A DNA stretch of 64,000 nt from assembly GCA_028283605.1 (NCBI GenBank), contig JAPWKH010000008.1:1-64000 (forward strand), in the 5' to 3' direction. Shown here piece after piece: positions 26,902 to 36,167 of this stretch; the first letter of the stretch is position 1; each line of letters begins with the position of its first letter. The position numbers and the translations under genes are program-made. The notes under the pieces were generated by a model. It was given only the letters and a program-made list of their open reading frames with translations, searched no databases and was not told the origin of the DNA. The stretch comes from Arachidicoccus sp. Its GTDB lineage: Bacteria > Bacteroidota > Bacteroidia > Chitinophagales > Chitinophagaceae.

Positions 26902-29370
26902 TTACAACGGATCAACATCCGGCAGAATCATAGCGCCTGCATAGCGTTTATTGGATTGAATGATGGTTATCTGTTGCAATATTTGTTGTTTACAAAGTTG
27001 CAACGCTATTGAGTCTTTGGGAATTTTTATAAGTAATTCCCATAAATACATATTACGGATTCTGTCAATCACAGGCTGTGCAGGGCCTGCAATTTCTATT
27101 TGTTTATTCTTCCGCAAGGCCGTATTCATAATGTTTGCGGCTTCTTCTGCAATATGGTTTTGCTTGTGTTTTATTGTAATTTTTATCAACCTTGAATAAG
27201 GCGGATAATGAAATTGTTTTCTGTTCTGTATTTCATAATTATAAAATGCTGCATAATCATGCGCTTGTACAAATTGTAAAACAGGATGATGAATATCGGA
27301 TACCTGAATTAATACTTTTCCTTTGCCGTCCATTCGTCCTGCACGACCGCTTACTTGCTCCATCAATTGAAAAGACCGTTCATTCACGCGGAAGTCAGGG
27401 AAATGCAGCAATCCGTCCGCATCTAATATGCCTACAAGATTTACATGTTCAAAATCCAATCCTTTTACCACCATTTGCGTACCGATGAGAATATTTATTT
27501 TTTGTTGTTCAAAAATTTTTATCAGTGTTTCATGCCCGTGTTTTCCTTTTACGCTATCGTAATCCATGCGTGCGGATTTTGCGGAAGAAAACGTCTCTGA
27601 AACTATTTCTTCTATCTGTTCCGTACCAAATTTTTTTTGAATAAAATCGTGGCTTCCGCAGGCAATGCAAGTATTTACAACAGGATATTCCGTACCACAA
27701 TAATGGCAACTTAATTTATTCTTCGCTTTATGATAAGTAAGCGATACTGCGCAATTTTTACATTGCGGAATCCAGCCGCAAACTTTACATACCTGATACG
27801 GCGCATACCCTCTCCTATTCTGAAAAAGAATGATTTGTTTGTTGTCTGATAAAGATTGTTGCATCATTTGGTAAAGCACCGGTGAAATAATGCGTGATTC
27901 CTTCGGAACGGCAGCAAGATTTTCCAATATAATTTCCGGCATAGCCGCATTGGCATATCTTTCGCTCAATGTTACCAATCCATATTTATCGTTCTTACAA
28001 TTGAAAAAAGTTTCTACCGATGGCGTAGCACTTCCGAGTAATACTTTGGCATCGGGAAATAATGATGAATAATAAACGGCCGTGTCGCGTGCATTGTAAC
28101 GTGGAGAAGGCTCTTGCTGCTTGTAAGAACCGTCGTGTTCTTCATCTACAATGATTAATCCCAAATTGCTGAAAGGCAACAATAAGGAAGATCTTGCGCC
28201 GAGTACGATTTTCACTTCATCATTCTTGATTTTGTTCCAGATTTCTACTCTTTCATTTGGATTAAATTTAGAATGATAAACAATAATCTTGCTGCCGAAA
28301 TGCTTTTGCAAGCGGCGTATAATCTGCGCCGTTAATGCAATTTCTGGCAGCATGTACAACGCTTGTTTACCTGATAAGATTTGATCTTCCAACAGCTTTA
28401 TATACAATTGTGTTTTTCCGCTTGCCGTAACGCCGTGTAAAAGGCAAACATCTTTTTCTTTGAAAGAAAGATTAATTTCATCCAATGCTTTCTGCTGCGC
28501 ATCTGATAAAACAAAAACGCTTCCCTCCTCTTTGCCGGTTTGCTGTAAGCGTGTAACAGAGCGCTTTTCAGCGGATAATATATTTTTATTAATCAAAGAT
28601 TTAAGCTGTGCCTGTGTTGCACCTGATTTTTGTAAAAGCTCTTTTTGCTTTACTTCACCTTCTGTTTTTTCCAGATGAAGAAAAGCCAATAAAAGTTCCA
28701 TTTGCTTAGGCGCACCTTTCCAATCGTTCAGTAAATTTTCTAAAAGAGATTCATCTTTATATTCTTCGTTTAATAAAATATATGTTTCTGTTTTGTGCGA
28801 ATATTTCTGAATTAATTCTTCCCAAATAAAACATACCTGCTTATCGATAAGCCTTTTAATTATCGGATAAACATGCGAGGCGTCCAATAAATTTTGCACT
28901 TCAGATAACCTGAGTTCTTTTCGAATATGAAGCGCTTCTGTTACAATATATTCTTCTTCGTTGAAGTGTGTATAGTCTTCTACAAAAGAATCGTTCCAGA
29001 TCAATACACTTTCGCTTGATAATTTAAAATTTGAAGGTACGGCAGCCTGCATTACATCGCCTTCTGTACATAAATAATATTGCGACATCCATTGCCATAA
29101 TTTTAACTGCTTATCATAAATCAGCGGTTCATCGTCCAATACATTTAAAATCGGTTTTGGCTGAAAGCCCTCCGGCGGCTCATGAAACAGCCGCTTAATG
29201 ATGCCGCTGTATTTTTTATTGCGAAGCATTACTTCCACCCGGACGCCCGTTTTTACATTATCTGCAAATTTTTCGGGCACAGACCATGTATAATTTTGCG
29301 GAAGAAAAAGCGGAATAATTATTTCCGCGAAGAGCAGATTATCCTTTCCTGTATTAGCTGATTCATTCAT
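26902..29370 (-). CDS. priA: Primosomal helicase PriA
   Basis: The start is set at ATG 29368-29370 (MNESANTGKD), because the longer frame adds an unlikely N-terminus. About 822 residues: N-terminal 3'-DNA-binding domain (FAEIIIPLFLPQNYTWSVP), helicase Walker A (LLHGVTASGKTQLY), DEEH box (IIVDEEHDGSYKQQ), a zinc-binding insert with paired cysteines (CKVCGWIPQCKNC, CHYCGTEYP, CIACG), and helicase motifs V-VI (ILIGTQMVVKGLDF, QVSGRAGR). PriA restarts stalled replication forks. It is complete and intact. Confidence 0.97.
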   Translation of the reverse strand: MNESANTGKDNLLFAEIIIPLFLPQNYTWSVPEKFADNVKTGVRVEVMLRNKKYSGIIKRLFHEPPEGFQPKPILNVLDDEPLIYDKQLKLWQWMSQYYLCTEGDVMQAAVPSNFKLSSESVLIWNDSFVEDYTHFNEEEYIVTEALHIRKELRLSEVQNLLDASHVYPIIKRLIDKQVCFIWEELIQKYSHKTETYILLNEEYKDESLLENLLNDWKGAPKQMELLLAFLHLEKTEGEVKQKELLQKSGATQAQLKSLINKNILSAEKRSVTRLQQTGKEEGSVFVLSDAQQKALDEINLSFKEKDVCLLHGVTASGKTQLYIKLLEDQILSGKQALYMLPEIALTAQIIRRLQKHFGSKIIVYHSKFNPNERVEIWNKIKNDEVKIVLGARSSLLLPFSNLGLIIVDEEHDGSYKQQEPSPRYNARDTAVYYSSLFPDAKVLLGSATPSVETFFNCKNDKYGLVTLSERYANAAMPEIILENLAAVPKESRIISPVLYQMMQQSLSDNKQIILFQNRRGYAPYQVCKVCGWIPQCKNCAVSLTYHKAKNKLSCHYCGTEYPVVNTCIACGSHDFIQKKFGTEQIEEIVSETFSSAKSARMDYDSVKGKHGHETLIKIFEQQKINILIGTQMVVKGLDFEHVNLVGILDADGLLHFPDFRVNERSFQLMEQVSGRAGRMDGKGKVLIQVSDIHHPVLQFVQAHDYAAFYNYEIQNRKQFHYPPYSRLIKITIKHKQNHIAEEAANIMNTALRKNKQIEIAGPAQPVIDRIRNMYLWELLIKIPKDSIALQLCKQQILQQITIIQSNKRYAGAMILPDVDPL

Positions 29371-29415
29371 TGCAATACGAAGATAAAAACTCTCTGCTGC
29401 TTTTAATAAAAAGAA

Positions 29416-29446
29416 AAGCCGATTGTTATAAATAAACAACCGGCTT
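29416..29446 (-). terminator. Terminator after carbonic anhydrase
   Basis: On the minus strand AAGCCGGTTGTT and AACAATCGGCTT pair over 12 bp with one mismatch, loop about 7 bases, and a T-rich tail follows. It ends the SulP-carbonic anhydrase transcript before priA begins. Confidence 0.65.
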
Positions 29447-29469
29447 GAGATGGTTGAATGCGAAAATTT

Positions 29470-30129
29470 TTATACTGCTTTTTTATATTTGATACGTCCG
29501 CGAATTTCGTCATCATAAAAATATACATTTCCTGTAGCCACATTATACATTGCGGGAACAATAAGTACATCATTATCTTCGCAATGCTTTCTTAAAACCG
29601 GGCTAAGCTGCAAAATCATATCGATGCTGTGCCGGACATTTAAGTGCGCAACTTTATCAACAAATTCCTGATTGGAGCTGGTTCTGTTATCTGCAATGTT
29701 TTTCTCTTTATGAATTGCCGGCAATATTTTATTTATCAACGCAGTTAAATTGCCCAATTGAATATTGTCACAAGCGCCTTTGATTGCACCACAATTGCTG
29801 TGTCCCATAACAACAATTAATTTAGAACCTGCCACTTCTACAGCATATTCCAAAGAACCTAATACATTTTCTGAAATAATATTTCCCGCAATTCTTATAC
29901 TGAAAATATCACCTATTCCTTGATCAAAAATTATTTCCGCCGGTACGCGCGAGTCCATGCAGCTTAGTACGGCAGCAAAAGGTTTTTGTTCTTCTTTTGT
30001 TTCCAAAACTTTCTGCAACAAATCCCTGTTTTTACTGATGTTGTTTACAAATCTGTTATTGCCTTCTTTCAATAATTGCAATCCTTCTTCGGCTGTTATA
30101 TGTTTATTGTCTGTTGTATGATTAATCAT
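29470..30129 (-). CDS. Beta-class carbonic anhydrase
   Basis: The start is set at ATG 30127-30129 (MINHTTDNKHITAEEGL); the upstream extension in the open frame looks non-coding. The 219 residues contain the zinc ligands and catalytic dyad of beta carbonic anhydrase: VLSCMDSRVPAEIIFDQGIGDIF, IRIAGN, and MGHSNCGAIKGA. It interconverts CO2 and bicarbonate in the cytoplasm. It lies 45 bases after the SulP gene in the same direction, so bicarbonate import and hydration chemistry are probably co-expressed. Confidence 0.93.
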   Translation of the reverse strand: MINHTTDNKHITAEEGLQLLKEGNNRFVNNISKNRDLLQKVLETKEEQKPFAAVLSCMDSRVPAEIIFDQGIGDIFSIRIAGNIISENVLGSLEYAVEVAGSKLIVVMGHSNCGAIKGACDNIQLGNLTALINKILPAIHKEKNIADNRTSSNQEFVDKVAHLNVRHSIDMILQLSPVLRKHCEDNDVLIVPAMYNVATGNVYFYDDEIRGRIKYKKAV

Positions 30130-30174
30130 TGTTTTTCTATTTATTTTTTTTAAATTTTTGTTCAGAAACCACAA

Positions 30175-31830
30175 TTATTGAACCTGTAATTGCTTCAACA
30201 ATTTTTTGTGTTTGCCGGAAGTTTTTTCAGTTACTTCTTTATCAGCCAGATGTTGTTCTATTTCTTGCACATTCATCTGATCAGGAATTTTGTAAGCATT
30301 TTTAAATCCTATCAAAGACATCCTGATATTTTTTTCTGCAGCTTTTGTATCACGAAACTCCTTGATGATTTCAAGCACATCATAATCGATATATTCCGTA
30401 TCTGAAGCATCTAATATTACTATACTTCTTTCAGGCAACGCCGCCAATGTTTTCTTTATACTTGCTTTATTCAGAAAAGAAAGTTCCTGCGCCAGCCTTA
30501 AGCGAATCACATCATCGCCCGTATGAAATTTGCTGCGTTGGTAATAGTATGGTATGCGGAGATTGTTCCGAAGAATATAAAAAATACTGATAACCAAACC
30601 CAAGCCAACACCCTTCAACAAATCCAGCGAAACAACTGCAACGGCAGTAACTACAAAAGGTATAAACTGCGTTCTGCCTGCGTGCCACATGTGTTTGAAT
30701 ATTGCGGGGCGGCAAAGCCTGTAACCTGTATAAATCAATATGGCTGCTAAGGCTGCTTTGGGAATAAGGTTTAAGATAAAAGGAATAGTTGCTACGCAAA
30801 TTAATAACAGTATCCCGTGAATAATTGCAGACAATTTACTTTTAGCACCGGCATTGATATTGGCAGACGAACGAACAATTACGGATGTGATAGGCAAGCC
30901 GCCAATCAAGCCGCTTATCATATTGCCAATGCCTTGTGCTCTTAATTCCGCATCACCCGATGTGTATCTTTTCATCGGATCGAGTTTATCCGTAGCCTCT
31001 ATACAAAGCAAAGTTTCAATAGATGCTACAATTGCAATCACCAATCCCGTGGTCCAAATAGTGGGATTGGCAAAGCCTGAAAAATCCGGCAATGTAAATT
31101 GTTTAAGAAAATCTGAAGCAGATTGCGGAACAGGTAATTGAACCAAATGAGGCCCGCTAACCGTTATTGCAGGCGCAACAGATTTAAATAATTCATTCAG
31201 TAAAGTTCCGGCTACTACGACCAACAAACCGGCAGGAATTATCTGTAATTTCTTCATCCCTTTTAAAGACCAAACTATTAAAATGGCTAATCCCACTAAT
31301 GCTATGATAACAGATCCCAACTCTATATTGTCAAGCGCATGCCGTATATAATTCCATATAAAACCATTATCGGCATCTTCCATTCCTGCAGGATCCACTG
31401 TTTTTGAAAATCCTACTGCATCAGGTATTTGCTTAATAATAATTGTAAGCCCTATGCCGGCTAACATTCCTTCAATTACATTCGTTGGGAAATAATTTGC
31501 AACACTTCCTGCACGTAATAAACCCAACAATAATTGGATGGCTCCGGCAATAATAAATGAGCAAAGCAGTATATTAAAAGATCCTGTTTGTTCAATAGCT
31601 ACTAAAACAATAGCTACCAAACCGGCCGCAGGGCCACTCACACTCAATTGCGATTTGCTTAATATTCCTATTACAATACCACCGATAATACCGGAGGCGA
31701 TTCCTGCAAATAGCGGCGCGCCTGATGCCTGCGCAATACCAAGACACAACGGAAGCGCTATTAAGAATACAATGAGCCCCGACAGCAAATCGCTTTTAAT
31801 ATTTGTAAATAATGTTTTCTTATCTGACAT
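30175..31830 (-). CDS. SulP-family anion (probably bicarbonate) transporter
   Basis: The 551-residue protein begins with the SulP signature region (DLLSGLIVFLIALPLCLGIAQASGAPLFAGIASGIIGG), has about 12-14 membrane segments (SGPAAGLVAIVL, EGMLAGIGLTIIIKQIP, SIETLLCIEATDKLDP, GNMISGLIGGLPITSVIVRSSANINAG), and ends in a STAS domain (about 455-540, SIVILDASDTEYIDYDVLEIIKEF). SulP proteins paired with a carbonic anhydrase gene are generally linked to bicarbonate or CO2 supply; sulfate transport cannot be excluded. It is first in a two-gene operon. Confidence 0.92.
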   Translation of the reverse strand: MSDKKTLFTNIKSDLLSGLIVFLIALPLCLGIAQASGAPLFAGIASGIIGGIVIGILSKSQLSVSGPAAGLVAIVLVAIEQTGSFNILLCSFIIAGAIQLLLGLLRAGSVANYFPTNVIEGMLAGIGLTIIIKQIPDAVGFSKTVDPAGMEDADNGFIWNYIRHALDNIELGSVIIALVGLAILIVWSLKGMKKLQIIPAGLLVVVAGTLLNELFKSVAPAITVSGPHLVQLPVPQSASDFLKQFTLPDFSGFANPTIWTTGLVIAIVASIETLLCIEATDKLDPMKRYTSGDAELRAQGIGNMISGLIGGLPITSVIVRSSANINAGAKSKLSAIIHGILLLICVATIPFILNLIPKAALAAILIYTGYRLCRPAIFKHMWHAGRTQFIPFVVTAVAVVSLDLLKGVGLGLVISIFYILRNNLRIPYYYQRSKFHTGDDVIRLRLAQELSFLNKASIKKTLAALPERSIVILDASDTEYIDYDVLEIIKEFRDTKAAEKNIRMSLIGFKNAYKIPDQMNVQEIEQHLADKEVTEKTSGKHKKLLKQLQVQ

Positions 31831-32002
31831 AATTTCTTTTTTTGATAATTGACTTCATAAATACACATTGGAATATGTATCCATATAATTGTTTATCACT
31901 ATGCTAAAATGCAAATGCTGCAACGAGCAATACCATTAGCACAAGTATAAATTTATATTTGTGGTATAATCATTCAGCCGATTGGCTGAAGCGGAAAAAA
32001 AA

Positions 32003-32296
32003 TTATGAATTGGGAGGCTGAATTAATACTTCAAGATGGAGGCATTTGATTAATGCATCATCTGTAATAAAATATTTATCTGAAACTGAATGATCCTGAA
32101 AAGGATTTAGCAGATAATATTGTGTACCAACAAAAGATTTTGAAAAATCGTCATCAGTAAGTTGTTTTATAGGCTGATCGCCGTGCGCAATATCTTCCGT
32201 AATTTGCCCGCTTGACAATAACTTCCCTACTACTCTTACAGGTATTACCTGAAAAGTAAAAATAATAAGGCAGAATATTGCGATCATTTTCGTCAT
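32003..32296 (-). CDS. Small exported hypothetical protein
   Basis: The 97 residues start with a hydrophobic export signal or membrane anchor (MTKMIAIFCLIIFTFQVIPVRVVGKLL), followed by a polar tail (EDIAHGDQPIKQLTDDDFSKSF). Similar short proteins with FTFQVIPVR near the start are familiar from Chitinophagaceae but have no assigned function. No operon partner is close. A small hairpin (TCAGCC/GGCTGA) lies just downstream at about 31975-31990. Confidence 0.55.
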   Translation of the reverse strand: MTKMIAIFCLIIFTFQVIPVRVVGKLLSSGQITEDIAHGDQPIKQLTDDDFSKSFVGTQYYLLNPFQDHSVSDKYFITDDALIKCLHLEVLIQPPNS

Positions 32297-32464
32297 AAAG
32301 AAATAACTATAACTCTACAAAAATAATAAATCAATGATATAATGTTTGGTAAATAAAACAAAATAAATTTTTAATATTATATCACTTGAAACTTATATGT
32401 TACTAAAAATAAAAATTTAGTCTACAATTTTGGTAGATTAATAAATATGTCATTATTTTGTTCC

Positions 32465-32572
32465 GGCATCAAGAAGTTACTCATGTAACGCCAACCGAGC
32501 GGGAAAAGCTACGGTGGTAAAAAGATGAGGGTTTCACAAAACCAAAAAAGTTCAGGAGCCTGAATGGCTTTT
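32465..32572 (+). ncRNA. Candidate structured leader RNA (unidentified)
   Basis: Several nested hairpins are visible. CATC (32467-32470) can pair with GATG (32524-32527), enclosing two stems: GTTAC-TCAT-GTAAC (32476-32489), and CCAACCG...CGGTGG (32491-32517) extended by AGC/GCT around GGGAAAA. That is a three-way junction with purine-rich joints. It is followed by GGTTT-CACA-AAACC (32530-32543) and AGCC-TGAAT-GGCT-TTT (32557-32571), which could be a terminator. The GC-rich block stands out in an AT-rich gap 50-160 bases before the gene at 32628. I could not match it to a known riboswitch class. Confidence 0.35.
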
Positions 32573-32627
32573 AAACATTTCAAATTTTTTTGATGCAATA
32601 TTTTTTTAACATTAAAATCTTATTGCG

Positions 32628-32891
32628 ATGTACGTAGAATTATTCATGAAAGAACAACAAGGCAAATTTCAATCACAGTTTAAAAACTTGCCTAATGAAA
32701 AACTGGTCGAATGCTTCAACAAACAAGTTCGATGTTTAAGCGGAAATACTATCCGCAAAGTTTACTTATCTGCATTGAAAAATGAATTACTAAATCGCGA
32801 TCTCGATTGCAGTATTGTATTGAATAAATGTGGATTGCGCGTACAACAAAAAGTAAAACTGGAAAACAAAAAACTTGTTTACGCCGATTAA
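32628..32891 (+). CDS. Small hypothetical protein downstream of the RNA candidate
   Basis: The 87-residue protein begins MYVELFMKEQQGKFQSQF; a start at the second ATG (MKEQQGKF) is equally possible. It is basic, helix-rich, without signal peptide or membrane segment (NEKLVECFNKQVRC, NTIRKVYLSALKNELLNRDLDCSIV). The phrase LNRDLDCS suggests a real globular fold. I do not recognise it. It is followed 72 bases later by the peroxiredoxin-like gene in the same direction. Confidence 0.55.
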   Translation: MYVELFMKEQQGKFQSQFKNLPNEKLVECFNKQVRCLSGNTIRKVYLSALKNELLNRDLDCSIVLNKCGLRVQQKVKLENKKLVYAD

Positions 32892-32963
32892 AAAAAATTC
32901 AAGATGCCTTTTCATTTACAGGCACATTAACCAACTTATCATAATCTATTAAATCTTATTTTC

Positions 32964-33614
32964 ATGGCTATAACTTCTGTCAAGGTGAATACTTTTGTAA
33001 AGCCTTTTAATGAAACAGCACAAGCAGATACACAACTTTCCATTAGCAATTATTACGGTTTTCAACCATTAAAAACAGGTAATCGAGCGCCGTATTTTCA
33101 TCATCCTGTTACACAAACTTTATTTCCAAAAAACAATAATCACCGCAGTTTAAGCCGCTTAAAATATACCAAACCGGTTGTACTCATTTTTCGTCCGATA
33201 TTTCATAATGACGCTGATATACAAAGATTATTTTTGGAAAGCTTGCAAGCAGATATCAATGTAATGGGCGGAGAATTAATGACTGTTACAAATGCATCAA
33301 TAAGAGATTTACTGGCTAATTTACAACAGGACAACAGGCTTCATATTTTTTCTGATAAAGAAAATAATATATCCACACAATATGGATTATATAATGCAGA
33401 AAACCCTGTTACAGATTGGCTTTCGGGAATAGAAGGCGATATTTCACTGCCAGCATTTTATATTATAAACCCCAACGGAAAAATAGTTTATCATTACATT
33501 GATTACAACTTCCGGACGTATGGTTATGATAATATTTATGGGCAGCTTTTTATACGGCAGCTATTGACAAATGTTTATCAAAATGCACAAAAATTAAAAG
33601 AAAAACTGAATTAA
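32964..33614 (+). CDS. Thioredoxin-fold (AhpC/TSA-like) protein
   Basis: The 216 residues resemble a peroxiredoxin-like thioredoxin fold: GNRAPYFHHPVT as the opening strand-turn, KPVVLIFRPIFHNDADIQRLFLESLQADI where the peroxidatic region would be, and LPAFYIINPNGKIVYHYIDYNF as the cis-proline and final strand. The usual active-site cysteine (P-x-C) is replaced by FRPIFHND, so a peroxidase activity is doubtful; there is no cysteine anywhere in the chain. It may be a catalytically dead relative or a binding protein. A strong stem-loop terminator follows. Confidence 0.65.
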   Translation: MAITSVKVNTFVKPFNETAQADTQLSISNYYGFQPLKTGNRAPYFHHPVTQTLFPKNNNHRSLSRLKYTKPVVLIFRPIFHNDADIQRLFLESLQADINVMGGELMTVTNASIRDLLANLQQDNRLHIFSDKENNISTQYGLYNAENPVTDWLSGIEGDISLPAFYIINPNGKIVYHYIDYNFRTYGYDNIYGQLFIRQLLTNVYQNAQKLKEKLN

Positions 33615-33646
33615 AATTTGTGGTATTAATTTAATTAAATCGATTA

Positions 33647-33679
33647 AAAACAGAGATTGTATTGTGCAGTCTCTGTTTT
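33647..33679 (+). terminator. Terminator after the thioredoxin-fold gene
   Basis: A perfect 10-bp stem (AAAACAGAGA/TCTCTGTTTT) with a 13-base loop, 33 bases after the stop; the stem's own T-run and the following TCATT give a U-rich end. Confidence 0.65.
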
Positions 33680-33712
33680 CATTATCTTTATAGTAAAACA
33701 TTAATCAGACTA

Positions 33713-34762
33713 ATGAGGAAAAATGACAAGAATGTAGTGTTGCTACAAGTTTTTCTCGGATTGATATTTCTTTTTCCAATAAGATTGCTTTCTCAAAAAA
33801 TGGCATCCGTATATGCCGGCCATGATGTATCAGAAAGTATAAATAAAAAAACTGAAACAAAAGCGGTTCAATCACCATTGCTTATTGACGTAGAAAGTAC
33901 TCTTGATTCTATCAAACAAAAAAGCGGCAAGCATGTGCATGTTTCTAAATTTTATTACAAATTGGCTGTAACATTTGCCAAAATGAAAATGTATCCATTA
34001 GCGTTAAAATGCTTTTATCGATCTACTCGAAAAATAAGGGAAATAAGCAATAATATAGACAGCACAAATTATAATAATGATGATTTCTTCTCGCTTAATC
34101 AGCTTAATGACAGCATTTTTTCAACTTCATCAGGAGAAGCTGTAGCCGTACTTGGCGATACGATTCTCATAAATTCTCTCAGCAAAAAGTCAAAGTCAAA
34201 TGTTGTAAATGCAAGTGATATATTACAGCCATTCGAAGACGGAAAAGTTTCCCGGGCTTATGGTATAATAGTACATGTAAAACAGCCTGTACGCGGAAAA
34301 AGAAAAAAAATTCGTTTATTTCATGGCGATGTAGGGCATACATTTATTTCGCTGATTAAATACAATGCCGATGGAAGTAATGTGATCAGAACTTTCGGAT
34401 TTTATCCGCGTAAATCTTTTCCATTGGTTGCAACACCACTGATACCGGGTACTGCAGCCGATTTCAAAAACGATGCTGCCCATGATTGGGACGAAGCGGT
34501 AGGTAAATTTATTTCCAAAGAGCAATTCGATCTCATCATTGATCTAACTAAGAAATTCACGAAAGAAAGGTATCATTTAAGCAAAAATAATTGTACCGAT
34601 TTCGGGTTAAATATCGCATCTATTGCAGGTATTTATATTAAAAACACTAAAGGGAAGTGGCTATTAGGAAGCGGTAACGATCCGGCGGATATGGGTCAAA
34701 GTATTCGCGAAGATGCTGTTGCAAGCAATGGAGGAAATTTGTTTATATGTGTTCCGGATTAA
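33713..34762 (+). CDS. Exported protein with permuted NlpC/P60-like domain
   Basis: The start is set at ATG 33713 (MRKNDKNVVLLQVFLGLIFLFP), giving a signal peptide; an upstream ATG at 33662 overlaps the terminator. The C-terminal half has FHGDVGHTFISLIKY followed about 95 residues later by SKNNCTDFGLNIASIAGI. Histidine first and cysteine second is the circularly permuted NlpC/P60 (papain-like) order, so the pair may form a catalytic dyad. The N-terminal part has a TPR-like stretch (LAVTFAKMKMYPLALKCFYRSTRKI). Predicted periplasmic amidase or acyltransferase; this is inference. Confidence 0.6.
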   Translation: MRKNDKNVVLLQVFLGLIFLFPIRLLSQKMASVYAGHDVSESINKKTETKAVQSPLLIDVESTLDSIKQKSGKHVHVSKFYYKLAVTFAKMKMYPLALKCFYRSTRKIREISNNIDSTNYNNDDFFSLNQLNDSIFSTSSGEAVAVLGDTILINSLSKKSKSNVVNASDILQPFEDGKVSRAYGIIVHVKQPVRGKRKKIRLFHGDVGHTFISLIKYNADGSNVIRTFGFYPRKSFPLVATPLIPGTAADFKNDAAHDWDEAVGKFISKEQFDLIIDLTKKFTKERYHLSKNNCTDFGLNIASIAGIYIKNTKGKWLLGSGNDPADMGQSIREDAVASNGGNLFICVPD

Positions 34763-35609
34763 GTTGGTCACTCTTATTGTTATTAATATTTATGTTCTAG
34801 CTTGGTTCCTCAATACTCGTACATAATGTATAATGTGAAATTATTTTAATCATTGATTTTATTTAGACAAATAGCTCCTGTTAATCTATGTAATTATTTA
34901 TACGATATCTTCTCATACAATCGTTGAATTAAACTAAATCATGACAGTATGATAAATTTTCTGATGGAATGATCTTGACAACACAAGTATACTATCAATA
35001 TAACCTTTGAAACTAAGTTATACAGGTAAAATTCTACATTTCTACCTAATAAAAAAATTCTATCGATATAATTATACTATTTACCGATATTTCTTTGCTT
35101 TGAAATAAATATGTTGAACATTTGATTTTAATTATAAAAACTTATTTATAAAAAGAATTCTTATAGAATTTTCATAATGATGAATGTAGGCGTTCTATGC
35201 TATTTAACTGGGTTATAAACTTAATATAATGAAGATTGATAAATTTCTCAAAGTATATGATAAAATAAGATTATCCCAAAATTAATCGTGAACAACTACA
35301 AAGATTACTTACAAATTATTGCATTTATTACCTTAATAAATAAAGACTTCATGAACACATCTGTACTTACTCACTTTTGTTGAAAAAAATAAACCTCACA
35401 ATTATTGCCATAAGTAGGTATAGTTATTGTGTAGTTTGTTTTTAAAACTTCAATAATGTTAGAATAACCTCAATAGAAAGAGGATTTATTTGCTTAAATA
35501 AAATATTATTTTCTGATTTCATGACCTTATAATTATAAGAGTCAAAAAAGAAGATATAACAATAATTGTGCAAATAAATGAAATCATTTAATGAATAAAT
35601 ATTATTGAC
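34763..35609. other. Gene-less, very AT-rich stretch
   Basis: I see no credible coding frame, RNA gene or repeat in these 847 bases. Composition is among the most AT-rich of the window, like the two genes that follow, suggesting that the gap and those genes came in together. Confidence 0.5.
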
Positions 35610-36167
35610 ATGATTATTCAATTTTGCGGAATGTCAGGTGTTGGAAAAACTACTATATCTTACGCAGTTCAAAGACAAGCGCTAAAAAAAAAATTAAAAG
35701 TGCAAATTATCGATGGCGACGTTTATAGAAAAACAATTTGCAAGGATTTGGGTTTTACAAAAGAAGACAGAAATGAAAATATTAGGCGGCTCGCAATTGT
35801 AGCAGATAAATTTTCTAAAGATGGGGCTATTGCAATTATTTGTGCTATTAACCCATACGAATCTATTAGAAATGAATTAAGGTCGAAATATCCTGGCATT
35901 TTAACTATATATCTGGATTGCTCTTTAGATGTATTAATTCAACGAGACACAAAAGACCTTTATAAAAAAGCATTTTTATCAAAGGATGATCCTGATAAAA
36001 TTTATAATCTCTCAGGAGTAAATGATCCATTTGAAGTTCCTGAAAATCCAGATTTGCATCTTTACACAGAAAAGTATTCAATAGATGAATGTGTGCAACA
36101 AATTTTAAATCTTATAGAAAATAATTTAGAAAAGTCTAAAAAAAGAGAGATTCAAACCTTCTTATGA
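35610..36167 (+). CDS. cysC: Adenylylsulfate (APS) kinase
   Basis: The 185-residue protein has P-loop GMSGVGKTTIS, the APS-binding DGDVYRKTICKDLGFTKEDRNENIRRLA block characteristic of CysC, ICAINPYESIRNELRSKYPG and the lid motif KDLYKKA. It phosphorylates APS to PAPS, the sulfate donor. Its stop overlaps the start of the sulfotransferase gene by four bases (ATGA), so the two are translated together. No ATP sulfurylase or PAPS reductase is nearby, which points to sulfation rather than assimilation. Base composition is far more AT-rich than the flanking backbone genes. Confidence 0.93.
   Translation: MIIQFCGMSGVGKTTISYAVQRQALKKKLKVQIIDGDVYRKTICKDLGFTKEDRNENIRRLAIVADKFSKDGAIAIICAINPYESIRNELRSKYPGILTIYLDCSLDVLIQRDTKDLYKKAFLSKDDPDKIYNLSGVNDPFEVPENPDLHLYTEKYSIDECVQQILNLIENNLEKSKKREIQTFL

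Noticed and set aside
32465-32572. c-di-GMP-I or hammerhead RNA
   Set aside because: AAAGCTACGG and GATGA resemble fragments of those motifs, but the required conserved core and pairing partners are absent.
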